Under the pieces are notes generated by a model. It was given only the letters and a program-made list of their open reading frames with translations. It did no database searches and had not been told where the DNA came from. 37,495 nucleotides of DNA, from the NCBI GenBank assembly GCA_947175485.1, contig CAMWMZ010000009.1:1-37495 (forward strand), in the 5' to 3' direction. Of this stretch, positions 17,829 to 25,024 are shown piece by piece (positions within the stretch are counted from its first letter, which is position 1; every line of letters begins with the position of its first letter). A program made the translations under genes and the position numbers. The stretch comes from an uncultured Clostridia bacterium (GTDB taxonomy: Bacteria; Bacillota; Clostridia; Christensenellales; Borkfalkiaceae).

Positions 17829-17832
17829 AGTT

Positions 17833-18330
17833 TTAAAGTTGCTCTATCTCCGATTGCAGAGCAATGTCGTCGGAATTGATTTTTTCTTTCATTTTCTGCT
17901 TATATGCGCAGAGTTTTTCGGTTATTTCGGGGTATTTTACGCCTAATATCTGCAATGCGAGAAGCCCTGCGTTTTCCCCCGCGTTCACTCCTACCGTGGC
18001 TACGGGTATACCGGAAGGCATCTGAACAATGGATAACAGACTGTCAAGCCCGCCCATCATATCCGTTTTTACCGGCAAGCCTATCACGGGCAACACCGTA
18101 TTTGCGGCGATTACCCCACCGAGGTGCGCGGCCTTACCCGCCGCACAGATTATCGCTTTAAAGCCGTTTTTTTGTGCGTTCAAAGAAAAATCGTGTGCCT
18201 CTTCGGGGGTACGGTGTGCAGAAATTACTCTGACTTCTGCACTTACGCCGAAACTTTTTAAAACCGCTATCGCAGGTTTTACAACGCCTAAATCAGACTT
18301 ACTCCCCATTAAAATTGCAACCTTGGGCAT
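17833..18330 (-). CDS. purE: N5-carboxyaminoimidazole ribonucleotide mutase, class I
   Basis: A 165-residue PurE, converting N5-CAIR to CAIR. Seen: N-terminal VAILMGSKSDLGVVKPA, the VISAHRTPEEAHDF motif, AAGKAAHLGGVIAANTVLPVIGLPV with the catalytic His, and MPSGIPVATVGVNAGENAGLLALQIL. These fit class I, which normally works with PurK; no purK is in the window. The ATG at 18330 has CGGAGTG upstream. It is the first gene of the purine array and is divergent from a small membrane-protein gene, with a palindrome (18363-18377) in the shared 46-bp gap. Confidence 0.97.
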   Translation of the reverse strand: MPKVAILMGSKSDLGVVKPAIAVLKSFGVSAEVRVISAHRTPEEAHDFSLNAQKNGFKAIICAAGKAAHLGGVIAANTVLPVIGLPVKTDMMGGLDSLLSIVQMPSGIPVATVGVNAGENAGLLALQILGVKYPEITEKLCAYKQKMKEKINSDDIALQSEIEQL

Positions 18331-18362
18331 TTTATCACTCCGTATCGATTGATTATTTTAAG

Positions 18363-18377
18363 TACATACTCTATGTA
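18363..18377. promoter_or_regulatory. Palindrome in the purE divergent promoter region
   Basis: TACATA-CTC-TATGTA, a perfect 6-3-6 inverted repeat, sits in the 46-bp gap between purE and the divergent small membrane-protein gene and touches the latter's ATG. A transcription-factor operator is plausible. It does not resemble the CGAA-containing PurR box of Bacillus. No strong -35/-10 pair was found for either gene. Confidence 0.35.
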
Positions 18378-18679
18378 TGGTTCTTTTATATATAATTTTT
18401 GCCGTGTATATTCTTGCGATAAATTTTTACGCTGTAATACTTATAAAAACCCAACGCGACGAATACGGCGGAAACGACGGCAAACCCGTCGGCGACGGAA
18501 AGCTTATTTTAACCGCGATCTTAGGCGGAGCGATTTCAATTTACGTAAGCATGTTTGTTATGCGTTACAGACTTAACAATATTCTTCTTATGGTTATACT
18601 GCCTGTAATAGCCGTACTTAACGTATGGTTTTTCTTCCTTGCCTTCCGTTCGGGATTTACCTTTTTCGTAGTGAACTGA
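18377..18679 (+). CDS. Small membrane protein, DUF1294-like
   Basis: A 100-residue hydrophobic protein with about three transmembrane segments: residues 1-24 (LLYIIFAVYILAINFYAVILI), about 43-62 (LILTAILGGAISIYVSMFVM) and 68-90 (NNILLMVILPVIAVLNVWFFFLA). The pattern of a first helix, a polar loop, then LLxAxLGGxxxxxxxMxxxRxR followed by a final helix resembles DUF1294 proteins, whose function is unknown. The ATG at 18377 has no Shine-Dalgarno. It is divergent from purE and probably monocistronic; an A/T-rich hairpin at 18765-18786 may end its transcript. Confidence 0.6.
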   Translation: MVLLYIIFAVYILAINFYAVILIKTQRDEYGGNDGKPVGDGKLILTAILGGAISIYVSMFVMRYRLNNILLMVILPVIAVLNVWFFFLAFRSGFTFFVVN

Positions 18680-18764
18680 AATACAATATTTATAGAAATT
18701 ACTTTAATTATAACACAACATATTGATAAAGAAAAACGTTTGAAAACGAATTTTATTAAATTTT

Positions 18765-18786
18765 AAAGTAAAAATTTTACTTTTTT
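18765..18786 (+). terminator. Weak A/T-rich terminator after the small membrane-protein gene
   Basis: AAAGTAA / TTACTTT arms around a short A/T loop, followed by a T-run, about 85 bp after the stop at 18679. It sits inside a wider CGTTTGAA (18737-18744) / TTCAAACG (18791-18798) inverted repeat. The stem is weak, so this is tentative. The rest of the 18680-18832 stretch is A/T-rich with nothing else recognisable. Confidence 0.35.
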
Positions 18787-18832
18787 ACTCTTCAAACGGT
18801 TGACAAACAAAAATATCGCGTTATTGCGTTCA

Positions 18833-18863
18833 AAAGCCGCCGCGGCTTAGCCGCGGCGGCTTT
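18833..18863 (-). terminator. Strong GC-rich terminator after mscL
   Basis: A perfect 14-bp stem (arms 18833-18846 and 18850-18863, GCCGCCGCGG core flanked by AAA/TTT) with a 3-nt loop, 5 bp beyond the mscL stop. A short T-run follows on either strand, so it can stop transcription from both sides. Confidence 0.85.
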
Positions 18864-18867
18864 ACAA

Positions 18868-19398
18868 TCAGTCATTTTCTTTATTTGAATTCTGCGCTTT
18901 CAAAAGGTCGCGTATTTCCGTAAGCAACTCCTCGCTTGTGGGTGCGGGGATTGCTTGCACTTCGGGTACAGAAGCTTCTTCAGCCGCCTGAACCGCAACC
19001 TCTTCAACCTCTCCGTTTTCTTCTTTTTGTTTCTTTTTATACTCTTCTACGAGTTTTTCGCTCTTTTCGCGTATATGGTTTACGGTTTTTATAATAAGGA
19101 AAAGAACAAAAGCCGTAATAAGGAAAGAAATTATAGCCGAAATAACCGCGCCGAAATCAATTATAAGCGCTTCGGTTACAACGTTCCCCGCGTCGTCGGT
19201 TATCGCCTCACGTAAAATTACCTGCAACGCACCCGTATTATCCGCGCCGGGTATCCAGTTTATAAGCGGAGTCAAAATATTATTCACAAGCGCAGTGATA
19301 ATCGCCGTAAAAGCGCCGCCGACTATTATACCGACAGCCATATCCAAAACATTTCCGCGTGTTATAAACGTTTTAAACTCTTTAAAAAATTTTTTCAT
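18868..19398 (-). CDS. mscL: Large-conductance mechanosensitive channel MscL
   Basis: A 176-residue MscL, a homopentameric membrane channel that releases solutes on hypo-osmotic shock. Seen: amphipathic N-terminal helix MKKFFKEFKTFITRGNVLDMAVGIIVGGAFTAII leading into TM1 with the pore-lining GGAFT, an extracellular loop (about 40-78), TM2 (about 79-105, IDFGAVISAIISFLITAFVLFLIIK), and a cytoplasmic charged tail. The tail is longer than usual (Ala/Glu/Pro-rich to residue 155), then a final TSEELLTEIRDLLKAQ helix typical of the family. The ATG at 19398 has GGAGAG, and a near-perfect promoter lies at 19426-19454. Confidence 0.97.
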   Translation of the reverse strand: MKKFFKEFKTFITRGNVLDMAVGIIVGGAFTAIITALVNNILTPLINWIPGADNTGALQVILREAITDDAGNVVTEALIIDFGAVISAIISFLITAFVLFLIIKTVNHIREKSEKLVEEYKKKQKEENGEVEEVAVQAAEEASVPEVQAIPAPTSEELLTEIRDLLKAQNSNKEND

Positions 19399-19425
19399 AA
19401 AAACTCTCCGTATAGTTACTCAAAA

Positions 19426-19454
19426 ATTATAGATTACGCAAATTATGTTGTCAA
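19426..19454 (-). promoter_or_regulatory. Consensus promoter of mscL
   Basis: On the minus strand, TTGACA (19454-19449), a 17-nt spacer and TATAAT (19431-19426): a perfect sigma-A consensus. The -35 element overlaps the last codons of the upstream ABC ATPase gene (stop at 19451). Predicted start near 19419, about 20 nt before the mscL ATG. Confidence 0.85.
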
Positions 19455-20095
19455 GCGTTAACGAGAGCGGAAACAAGTTTATCCCGCAGATTTCCGCTAT
19501 CGGCTTCCGCGCCGTTGGGCAAATCAAGCACTGTTTTTCCGCCTTTTATAACAATTATCCTATCGGCAAGCGACAGAGCCTCATCAACATTATGCGTTAC
19601 AAAAAGCGCAGTCAAACAAAATTCCCGTTGCAAATTCAAAAACAAATCCGAAATTTCTTTTTTCAGCTTTAAATCCAAAGAAGAAAAAGGTTCGTCCAAT
19701 AAAATTACATCTCCTCCGTACAGAAAAGCGCGCGCAAGCGAAACCCTTTGTGCTTGTCCGCCGGAAAGATACGCAGGATAACAATCGCTTTTATCGCTTA
19801 AACGCACTGCGCCGAGCATATCGGCAATTCTGTTTTTATCCGAACATATTAAAGATAAATTTTGAAAAACCGTTAAATTAGGAACAAGCCGCGGCGACTG
19901 AAACACATATGCGCATTTGCGCTTTTCCACATTACCGCTATAATCCGTTAATCCAGCTACACAATTTAACAGCGTAGTTTTTCCGCTGCCGCTTTCGCCC
20001 AGAATACAAGTAACTTTTCCTTCCTCCAAATCAAGAGTAAAGTTTTCATAAACGGTTAAACCGCCGTAATTTTTAGAGAGGTTTTCTATCTTCAT
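19451..20095 (-). CDS. ABC importer ATP-binding protein (nitrate/sulfonate-type family)
   Basis: A 214-residue ABC ATPase. Motifs in order: Walker A GESGSGKTT (about 34-42), Q-loop AYVFQSPRL, signature LSGGQAQRVSLARA, Walker B VILLDEPFSSLD, H-loop FVTHNVDEA. It resembles the SsuB/TauB/ThiZ group, shortened at the C-terminus. It overlaps the permease gene by 23 bp and is the last gene of a binding-protein/permease/ATPase operon. It would energise uptake of a small organic or anionic substrate that the sequence does not identify. Confidence 0.92.
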   Translation of the reverse strand: MKIENLSKNYGGLTVYENFTLDLEEGKVTCILGESGSGKTTLLNCVAGLTDYSGNVEKRKCAYVFQSPRLVPNLTVFQNLSLICSDKNRIADMLGAVRLSDKSDCYPAYLSGGQAQRVSLARAFLYGGDVILLDEPFSSLDLKLKKEISDLFLNLQREFCLTALFVTHNVDEALSLADRIIVIKGGKTVLDLPNGAEADSGNLRDKLVSALVNA

Positions 20096-20867
20096 AACAG
20101 CCCCCCTTTTGCCATTTCGAGTTTATGCGTTTGAGCTGTGCAAAAGCAATTTCAAATATCAGCCCCAAAATCACCGCCATTAAAGTGAGCGCGGCAAGGC
20201 GGGGCATTTCAAGAAACGAACGCGCAGACTGCATTAGTCCGCCGAGACTTTTATAAGTGTTTGACAAGACTTCGGCGGAAATCATTACTTTAAGCCCCAA
20301 AGACACGTTTGCCCCGACTTGCGCGAACACGGCGGGCGAAATTTGCGGCAAATAAATTTTGAAAAGCTTGTCCTTTTTGTTTACGTTATAAAAATCCGCC
20401 ATTTGCAAAACGTCTTTATCCACTCCGCTGATTGCGGCATAAATTTGCACGTAAATCATTGGAAATAGCAATAAAACGGTAACGATAACAGGCGCGGCTT
20501 TAGCGTTGGTCCAAACCAGCAAAAGCAAAATCACCGCCAAAGTAGGCAACGTGCGCATAACCGTTATAAAGGGCTGAATAAAAAGTTTAAAAACTTTGCT
20601 GAACGCAGCGGCAACCGCGCACAGCGCGGCAAGAACAAAAGAAATCAAAAACGCTATTGCGGTTCTTAATAAAGTAAATAAAAACGCAACCCAAAAAGCT
20701 CCTTCGCCGAAGCAAACGAAAAAGCTTTTAAGCGTATCCTGAAAAGAGGGAACCACGTAATCGTTCCCGACCGCGTAATATGCGATAATCCAACAAACGA
20801 TTATCAGCGCAATTGCCGCGAAAGAACAAATTATATTGAGTTTGTATTGATTTAAAAACCTTTTCAC
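20073..20867 (-). CDS. ABC importer permease
   Basis: A 264-residue inner-membrane permease of the binding-protein-dependent family, with about six hydrophobic segments (first at about 14-33, later LLRTAIAFLISFVLAALCAVAAAF, FITVMRTLPTLAVILLLLVW, VIVTVLLLFPMIYVQIYAAI). The EAA-like loop that contacts the ATPase is visible as DFYNVNKKDKLFKIYLPQISPAVFA. The start is GTG at 20867, overlapping the binding-protein stop as GTGA. The domain order is normal, in contrast to the upstream binding protein. Confidence 0.92.
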   Translation of the reverse strand: MKRFLNQYKLNIICSFAAIALIIVCWIIAYYAVGNDYVVPSFQDTLKSFFVCFGEGAFWVAFLFTLLRTAIAFLISFVLAALCAVAAAFSKVFKLFIQPFITVMRTLPTLAVILLLLVWTNAKAAPVIVTVLLLFPMIYVQIYAAISGVDKDVLQMADFYNVNKKDKLFKIYLPQISPAVFAQVGANVSLGLKVMISAEVLSNTYKSLGGLMQSARSFLEMPRLAALTLMAVILGLIFEIAFAQLKRINSKWQKGGCYEDRKPL

Positions 20868-21877
20868 TGCAATTCCGTGAAATCCATTTCGTACTGTTTC
20901 AATATAGCTTTAAAAGTCAGCCCGGGCACAGCGGCAAGATTAACAACCCCCACCGTTTTACCGCCGAGCGACTTTATGTTTTCGGCGGAAATTTTTTCAC
21001 CGTTTGAAGAAAGCAAATATAAATTGCCGTGCGTAAGCGTACCCAGCATTTTATATTTTTCCCCGCTGCCCAAAAGTTTAACCGCAAGATTTACCGGCAA
21101 AACACAGACGTCGGCTTTGGGATTGTTGCCCGTTACAAACGTCTGGATTGCGGACGCGTCTACAATTTTATACTCCACCTCTTTGCAATTCAACAGCACA
21201 TCGGCAGACATCAACTGAGCAAGCCCCAAAGCCGGCGCGCCGTCGGGCGCGTATACGGAAATCTTACCGTCGTACTCCATCGCGCCATAGCTTGTTTCTT
21301 CCATAAAAAAGTTATCCGCAGGCTCACCGAAAGAGGTTTGCGAAACCTCATTTAACTTTTTCATAAAGCCTTTTACTTCTTCCTTACACTCCCACGCGTC
21401 TACAAAATCAACAGAGCAATTTTTTATAACCTGCTTTGAAAGATTTTTCGCATTAAACGTCGGCGACATTCCTTCGCTCAAATGCGATTGAACGGCTGAA
21501 ACAATGTCTTCCGAAGAAGTATCACCGTCAAGAAGCCATTGCGCGCCTGCTTTGAGTTTTTCGGGCAAAACCTGTGCGATATAACCCTGCAATTCGCTTT
21601 TTACTACCACAACGGCTTGCGGATAACCTTTATCTCCGCCGTAAAGCTCCTGCAAATCACCCGCAAATTTCAAATCCGCAATTGCGTTTACCTTTGTAGA
21701 CGCGGCGGGTTCCGGAATAACGAAATAATCCACGTCGTTCCTAACTCCTGCTTCCGCCGCGGTTACGGCAACGAGCTTTACCGAATTTTGCGGCTCGTTT
21801 TTATCTCCGCACGCCGCGCCCGTTAAAGATAACGCGATTACGGCAACGGATAAAACCGCCGAAATTATTTTTTTCAT
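20864..21877 (-). CDS. ABC importer substrate-binding lipoprotein with halves in swapped order
   Basis: A 337-residue lipoprotein of the NMT1/SsuA-like type: signal peptide with Cys at 23 (LTGAAC). In this family the first half normally runs from a YAPDGAPALALA-type start to GKTVGV...AVPGLTFK, and the second half carries DYFVxPEPAAS, LYGG..GYPQAV and PTFNAKNL. Here the second-half segments come first (31-192: VDYFVIPEPAASTKV, ELYGGDKGYPQAVVV, SHLSEGMSPTFNAKNL, DNFF), then a linker (193-203), then the first-half segments (204-337: KISVYAPDGAPALGLA, LGTLTHGNLYLLS, LGGKTVGVVNLAAVPGLTFKAIL). The protein ends MDFTELQ, where the family would continue into NSVKLVAVTAAEAG, its own mature start. Overall length is normal. 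Permease and ATPase genes follow with coupled starts. Confidence 0.85.
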   Translation of the reverse strand: MKKIISAVLSVAVIALSLTGAACGDKNEPQNSVKLVAVTAAEAGVRNDVDYFVIPEPAASTKVNAIADLKFAGDLQELYGGDKGYPQAVVVVKSELQGYIAQVLPEKLKAGAQWLLDGDTSSEDIVSAVQSHLSEGMSPTFNAKNLSKQVIKNCSVDFVDAWECKEEVKGFMKKLNEVSQTSFGEPADNFFMEETSYGAMEYDGKISVYAPDGAPALGLAQLMSADVLLNCKEVEYKIVDASAIQTFVTGNNPKADVCVLPVNLAVKLLGSGEKYKMLGTLTHGNLYLLSSNGEKISAENIKSLGGKTVGVVNLAAVPGLTFKAILKQYEMDFTELQ

Positions 21878-21897
21878 TATATTTTACTCCCGAATAT

Positions 21898-21927
21898 ACT
21901 TTACCATAATTACGTTAAAAATTTCAA
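21898..21927 (-). promoter_or_regulatory. Promoter of the ABC importer operon
   Basis: On the minus strand, TTGAAA (21927-21922), 18-nt spacer, TAAAGT (21903-21898) preceded by TGG, an extended -10. Predicted start is about 14 nt before the ATG at 21877, just ahead of the GGGAG ribosome-binding site. It lies directly upstream of the divergent small secreted-protein gene. Confidence 0.6.
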
Positions 21928-21967
21928 GAAAATGAATAAGCGTTTTTTTGTTCGGCATACTGTTTAT

Positions 21968-22165
21968 ATGAAAAAGTTTTTCATTTTGCTTACGGCGCTC
22001 ATTGCGTCGGGCGCAACGGTTTACGCTCAATTAGACAACAACAAATACAGCCACGTCAATGATGAAACAATTTTTTCAGCATATACGCAAACCGAAAGGG
22101 ATGAAAGCGGCGACTGCCGTATTCCCAGAGTTATTCTTAAGAGGAAAAACGGAATTGCCGTTTAA
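21968..22165 (+). CDS. Small secreted protein of unknown function
   Basis: A 65-residue protein with a convincing signal peptide (MKKFFILLTALIASGATVYA, then Gln) and a mature part of about 45 polar residues containing one Cys and ending in RVILKRKNGIAV. I do not recognise a family. I prefer ATG 21968 to an in-frame ATG at 21932, because the latter adds 12 charged residues before the signal peptide; neither has a clear Shine-Dalgarno. It is squeezed between two minus-strand units and ends in a strong terminator shared with the aconitase-family gene, which argues that it is transcribed. Confidence 0.55.
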   Translation: MKKFFILLTALIASGATVYAQLDNNKYSHVNDETIFSAYTQTERDESGDCRIPRVILKRKNGIAV

Positions 22166-22196
22166 AAAATCGCCCGATTGCACGGGCGATTTTTTT
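22164..22196. terminator. Bidirectional terminator between convergent genes
   Basis: An 8-bp GC-rich stem ATCGCCCG / CGGGCGAT with a 6-nt loop, flanked by an A-run and a T-run that extend the pairing. The stop codon of the small secreted protein (22163-22165) and that of the aconitase-family gene (22195-22197) both lie in these runs, so one element serves both strands. Confidence 0.92.
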
Positions 22197-24411
22197 ATTT
22201 GTTTTTATTGTAATTTATAAGGCAACCGGCAAGAATTATATTTTTCTCTTCCTGCGTGAGTTCCCCGAGCTCGAGCATTATATTTTTTATTTTACCGCCG
22301 GAAATATGCTTTGCGGGGATTGCGGTACATTCCGCCTTTATAAGCTCGCGCATATTTTCAATATAAACGTAATCCCCGACGGAAAAATCGAACTTGCGGC
22401 AAACGAACGGCAGCATACCCCAATTTATAAGGTTTGAACGATAACGCTTCGTTGCATATTCGTTTACGATATTTGCAAGCCCGCCCAACATTCTCTGGCA
22501 AGCCGCAGCCTGTTCCCTGGCGGAACCGTCGCCCATTTTTTTACCCGCGATAAAGCTTGCGTACATTGTGTCGGGCTTCAATTCAATCCCCACAGACCGT
22601 AAAACCTCTTCGGGAAGTTCGCCCGTACTTCTTCTGGTTTCTTCACCGTGCTTGATTGCCTTTGCGCGCTCAACGTATCCGATGTCTTTTCTCGAAAGAG
22701 TATACTCGGCAAGGCGCAAAGGGTTGGAACGGTAAGACGAAGTTTCGCCGGACGGAATAAGCTCGTCCGTGGTAGTAACTTCGTCCGACAACACGCTTGC
22801 CGCCTTAATCAGTATATTTTCCGCAAGGGGTATCTGCTCTTCCCAGTCTGTTATATTTTTGCCGTAAACAAGCTCTTTTCCGCTGTTTGGATTGCCCTCT
22901 CCGCGGTAAACTTTATTTTCATAAATATTTTTATCGAAGAAATATTTCTTGATTTTTTTAACGTATTCAATTTCCGTTGCAGGCGTCAAAGCCCCGCCGT
23001 TAGCCGCCGTTGCGGCGATTGAACGTGCGTCCATCAAAGCAACAGCCGCAAGCTGCCCCTCCGAAGGCTTGCTGCCCTCACGGTTTTCAAAGTTGCGCGT
23101 AGTATGACGTATTGAAAGCCCGTTGTTAAAAGGAGTGTCGCCCGCGCCGAAGCAAGGCCCGCAGAATGACGGCTTTATAATTGCGCCGGAGCTTATTAAT
23201 GACGATATATAACCGTTATCAGTAAGACTTTTGAATACAGGCTGGCTCTCGGGATAAACGCTCAACGCAAGTTCTGTTCCGCTTTTACCGTTTTTCAGAA
23301 TTTCTGCGGCTTCGGCTATACTTTCATAATTACCGCCCGCACAACCCGCTATAACTCCCTGGTCAACATAAAGCCTGCCGTTTTTCAGCTTGTTACGCAA
23401 AACGAAGCCTCCGCCGCAAATTTCGTTGCCAATTTTTTCAGTTTCCGCCAAAATATCGTTTGCGTTTTTGAGGAATTCTTTTATTGTATAAGCGTTGGAA
23501 GGGTGGAAAGGCAATGATATCATGGGGTCAATGCGCGACAAGTCGATAATTACAGCGCCGTCGTAATAGGCAGGGTCGGCGGGCTTCATAATTTTGAAAT
23601 CAGAATGGCGCCCATGGATTTTATAAAATTCTTCCGTGATTTCATCGGTTTCCCAAATACTTGTAAGGCAAGCGGTTTCCGTAGTCATAACGTCGATAGC
23701 GCAACGGTAATCCATAGATAGATTTTTTATGCCAGGCCCGACAAATTCCAGAACTTTATTTTTAAGAAATCCTTTTTTAAACGTTGCGCCTATAAGCGCG
23801 AGGGCGATATCGTGCGGGCCCACTCCTTTTTTAGGTTTACCCCGCATATATACTGCAATTACCGCAGGTTTTGTGATATCGTACGTTTGGTTTAAAAGCT
23901 GTTTTACAAGCTCTCCTCCGCCCTCTCCGACACCCATGGCGCCAAGAGCTCCGTAGCGGGTGTGGCTGTCTGAACCCAAAATCATAGCGCCGCATTTGGC
24001 TTCCTGTTCACGCATATATCGGTGAATTACGGCAAGATTGGGCGGAACGAAATTTCCGCCGTATTTTTGAGCGGCGGAAAGCCCGAACGCATGGTCGTCC
24101 GCATTAATCGTGCCCCCGACCGCACATAAAGAATTATGGCAGTTTGTCAGCGTGTACGGAACGGAAAACTCTTTCATCCCCGAAGCTTTCGCCGTCTGAA
24201 TAATACCTACGTAGGTAATGTCGTGGGAAACAAGCCCGTCGAATTTTAGCTTTAAATTGTCTTCTCCGCCCTTATTGTGTGCGTTTAACACCCCGTAAGA
24301 AAGCGTACCCTTTATCGCCGCCTGCTTCTTTTTTTCCACCATGAAAGCAACGTTTTCTTTAACTAAGCCGCCTTGCGTATAATATACGCCGCCGTTGATT
24401 AACTTTATCAT
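22195..24411 (-). CDS. Aconitase-family hydratase (YbhJ-like)
   Basis: A 738-residue aconitase/IPM isomerase superfamily enzyme. Seen: LTNCHNSLCAVGGTINADDHAFG, MILGSDSHTRYGALG, and the [4Fe-4S] ligands in GVIAGCAGG (about Cys 356) and SFCGPCFGAGDTP (about Cys 417 and 420), followed by the mobile swivel domain with RSNLINWGMLPFVC. The closest type I recall is the YbhJ/hydratase group widespread in Clostridia, distinct from AcnA and AcnB. The true substrate is not known from sequence; aconitate hydration is possible. It is monocistronic: good promoter at 24440-24468, GAGGAAATA ribosome-binding site, own terminator. Confidence 0.88.
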   Translation of the reverse strand: MIKLINGGVYYTQGGLVKENVAFMVEKKKQAAIKGTLSYGVLNAHNKGGEDNLKLKFDGLVSHDITYVGIIQTAKASGMKEFSVPYTLTNCHNSLCAVGGTINADDHAFGLSAAQKYGGNFVPPNLAVIHRYMREQEAKCGAMILGSDSHTRYGALGAMGVGEGGGELVKQLLNQTYDITKPAVIAVYMRGKPKKGVGPHDIALALIGATFKKGFLKNKVLEFVGPGIKNLSMDYRCAIDVMTTETACLTSIWETDEITEEFYKIHGRHSDFKIMKPADPAYYDGAVIIDLSRIDPMISLPFHPSNAYTIKEFLKNANDILAETEKIGNEICGGGFVLRNKLKNGRLYVDQGVIAGCAGGNYESIAEAAEILKNGKSGTELALSVYPESQPVFKSLTDNGYISSLISSGAIIKPSFCGPCFGAGDTPFNNGLSIRHTTRNFENREGSKPSEGQLAAVALMDARSIAATAANGGALTPATEIEYVKKIKKYFFDKNIYENKVYRGEGNPNSGKELVYGKNITDWEEQIPLAENILIKAASVLSDEVTTTDELIPSGETSSYRSNPLRLAEYTLSRKDIGYVERAKAIKHGEETRRSTGELPEEVLRSVGIELKPDTMYASFIAGKKMGDGSAREQAAACQRMLGGLANIVNEYATKRYRSNLINWGMLPFVCRKFDFSVGDYVYIENMRELIKAECTAIPAKHISGGKIKNIMLELGELTQEEKNIILAGCLINYNKNK

Positions 24412-24439
24412 TATTTCCTCTTGTTCGTGACTTTACTAT

Positions 24440-24468
24440 ATTGTAACTTATAAAGAATAAATTTTCAA
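24440..24468 (-). promoter_or_regulatory. Promoter of the aconitase-family gene
   Basis: On the minus strand, TTGAAA (24468-24463), 17-nt spacer, TACAAT (24445-24440); one mismatch to consensus in each hexamer. Predicted start near 24433, about 22 nt before the ATG. Confidence 0.75.
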
Positions 24469-24503
24469 TAGTTTACCGCTTAATTGCTATTTTTAATTTT
24501 TTG

Positions 24504-24532
24504 TTGCATTTTCCGCTTCAAAAGGTTATAAT
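24504..24532 (+). promoter_or_regulatory. Promoter positioned for a leaderless transcript
   Basis: TTGCAT (24504-24509), 17-nt spacer, TATAAT (24527-24532), then only 6 nt (GTTTTT) before the ATG at 24539. With the usual 6-7 nt from -10 to +1, transcription would begin at or next to the A of the start codon, and no ribosome-binding site is present. It is divergent from the aconitase-family promoter 35 bp away. Confidence 0.75.
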
Positions 24533-24538
24533 GTTTTT

Positions 24539-25024
24539 ATGCAGATTTTTAAATACTTTTTTTCCAGACCGATTATCATTTTAATTTATGCGGGGTTAGC
24601 GCTGCCTATAGCCGCCGCGGGAGTAAACACTTATTTGATTATTGCGCACGGGTTGAATTCCGCCAATATCGCTTACGACATACTGCAATATGTTTTAACA
24701 TATTTAGTATCCGCTATAGGCTTGGTTTTGCTTATAAGTCTGCTTATTTCGTCTTATTACGCGATTGACGGAAAAAAGTTTATAACGAGCTTCGGAATAA
24801 TCAAAAGCAAATACGATATAGACAAAATCCAAACTTTAGTGCTTGACAGAAATACCAACAAGCTTACCGTTTACTTTGACGAAAATACTTTCATCGTTGT
24901 TGTGCTTAAACCCGATTGGAATGAAAAGTTTACGGACGCGCTTCTTGCGGCAAACAACAAAATAGAATTTACAATACAATCGAAAGACACGGACAAACAC
25001 AACGACAAAGGACAAAATGGCTGA
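24539..25024 (+). CDS. Membrane protein with PH-like soluble domain
   Basis: A 161-residue protein with two N-terminal transmembrane segments (about 11-34 and 47-73) followed by a cytoplasmic part whose pattern YYAIDGKKFITSFGIIKSKYDIDKIQTLVLDRNTNKLTVYFDE resembles bacterial PH-like (YdbT/DUF304-type) domains. The function is unknown. The start is ATG 24539, which appears to be the first nucleotide of the message. It overlaps the following gene by 8 bp. Confidence 0.6.
   Translation: MQIFKYFFSRPIIILIYAGLALPIAAAGVNTYLIIAHGLNSANIAYDILQYVLTYLVSAIGLVLLISLLISSYYAIDGKKFITSFGIIKSKYDIDKIQTLVLDRNTNKLTVYFDENTFIVVVLKPDWNEKFTDALLAANNKIEFTIQSKDTDKHNDKGQNG

Noticed and set aside
18780..18832. Plus-strand TTGACA at about 18801 as a promoter
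   Set aside because: No acceptable -10 follows at 16-18 nt and no plus-strand gene lies downstream.
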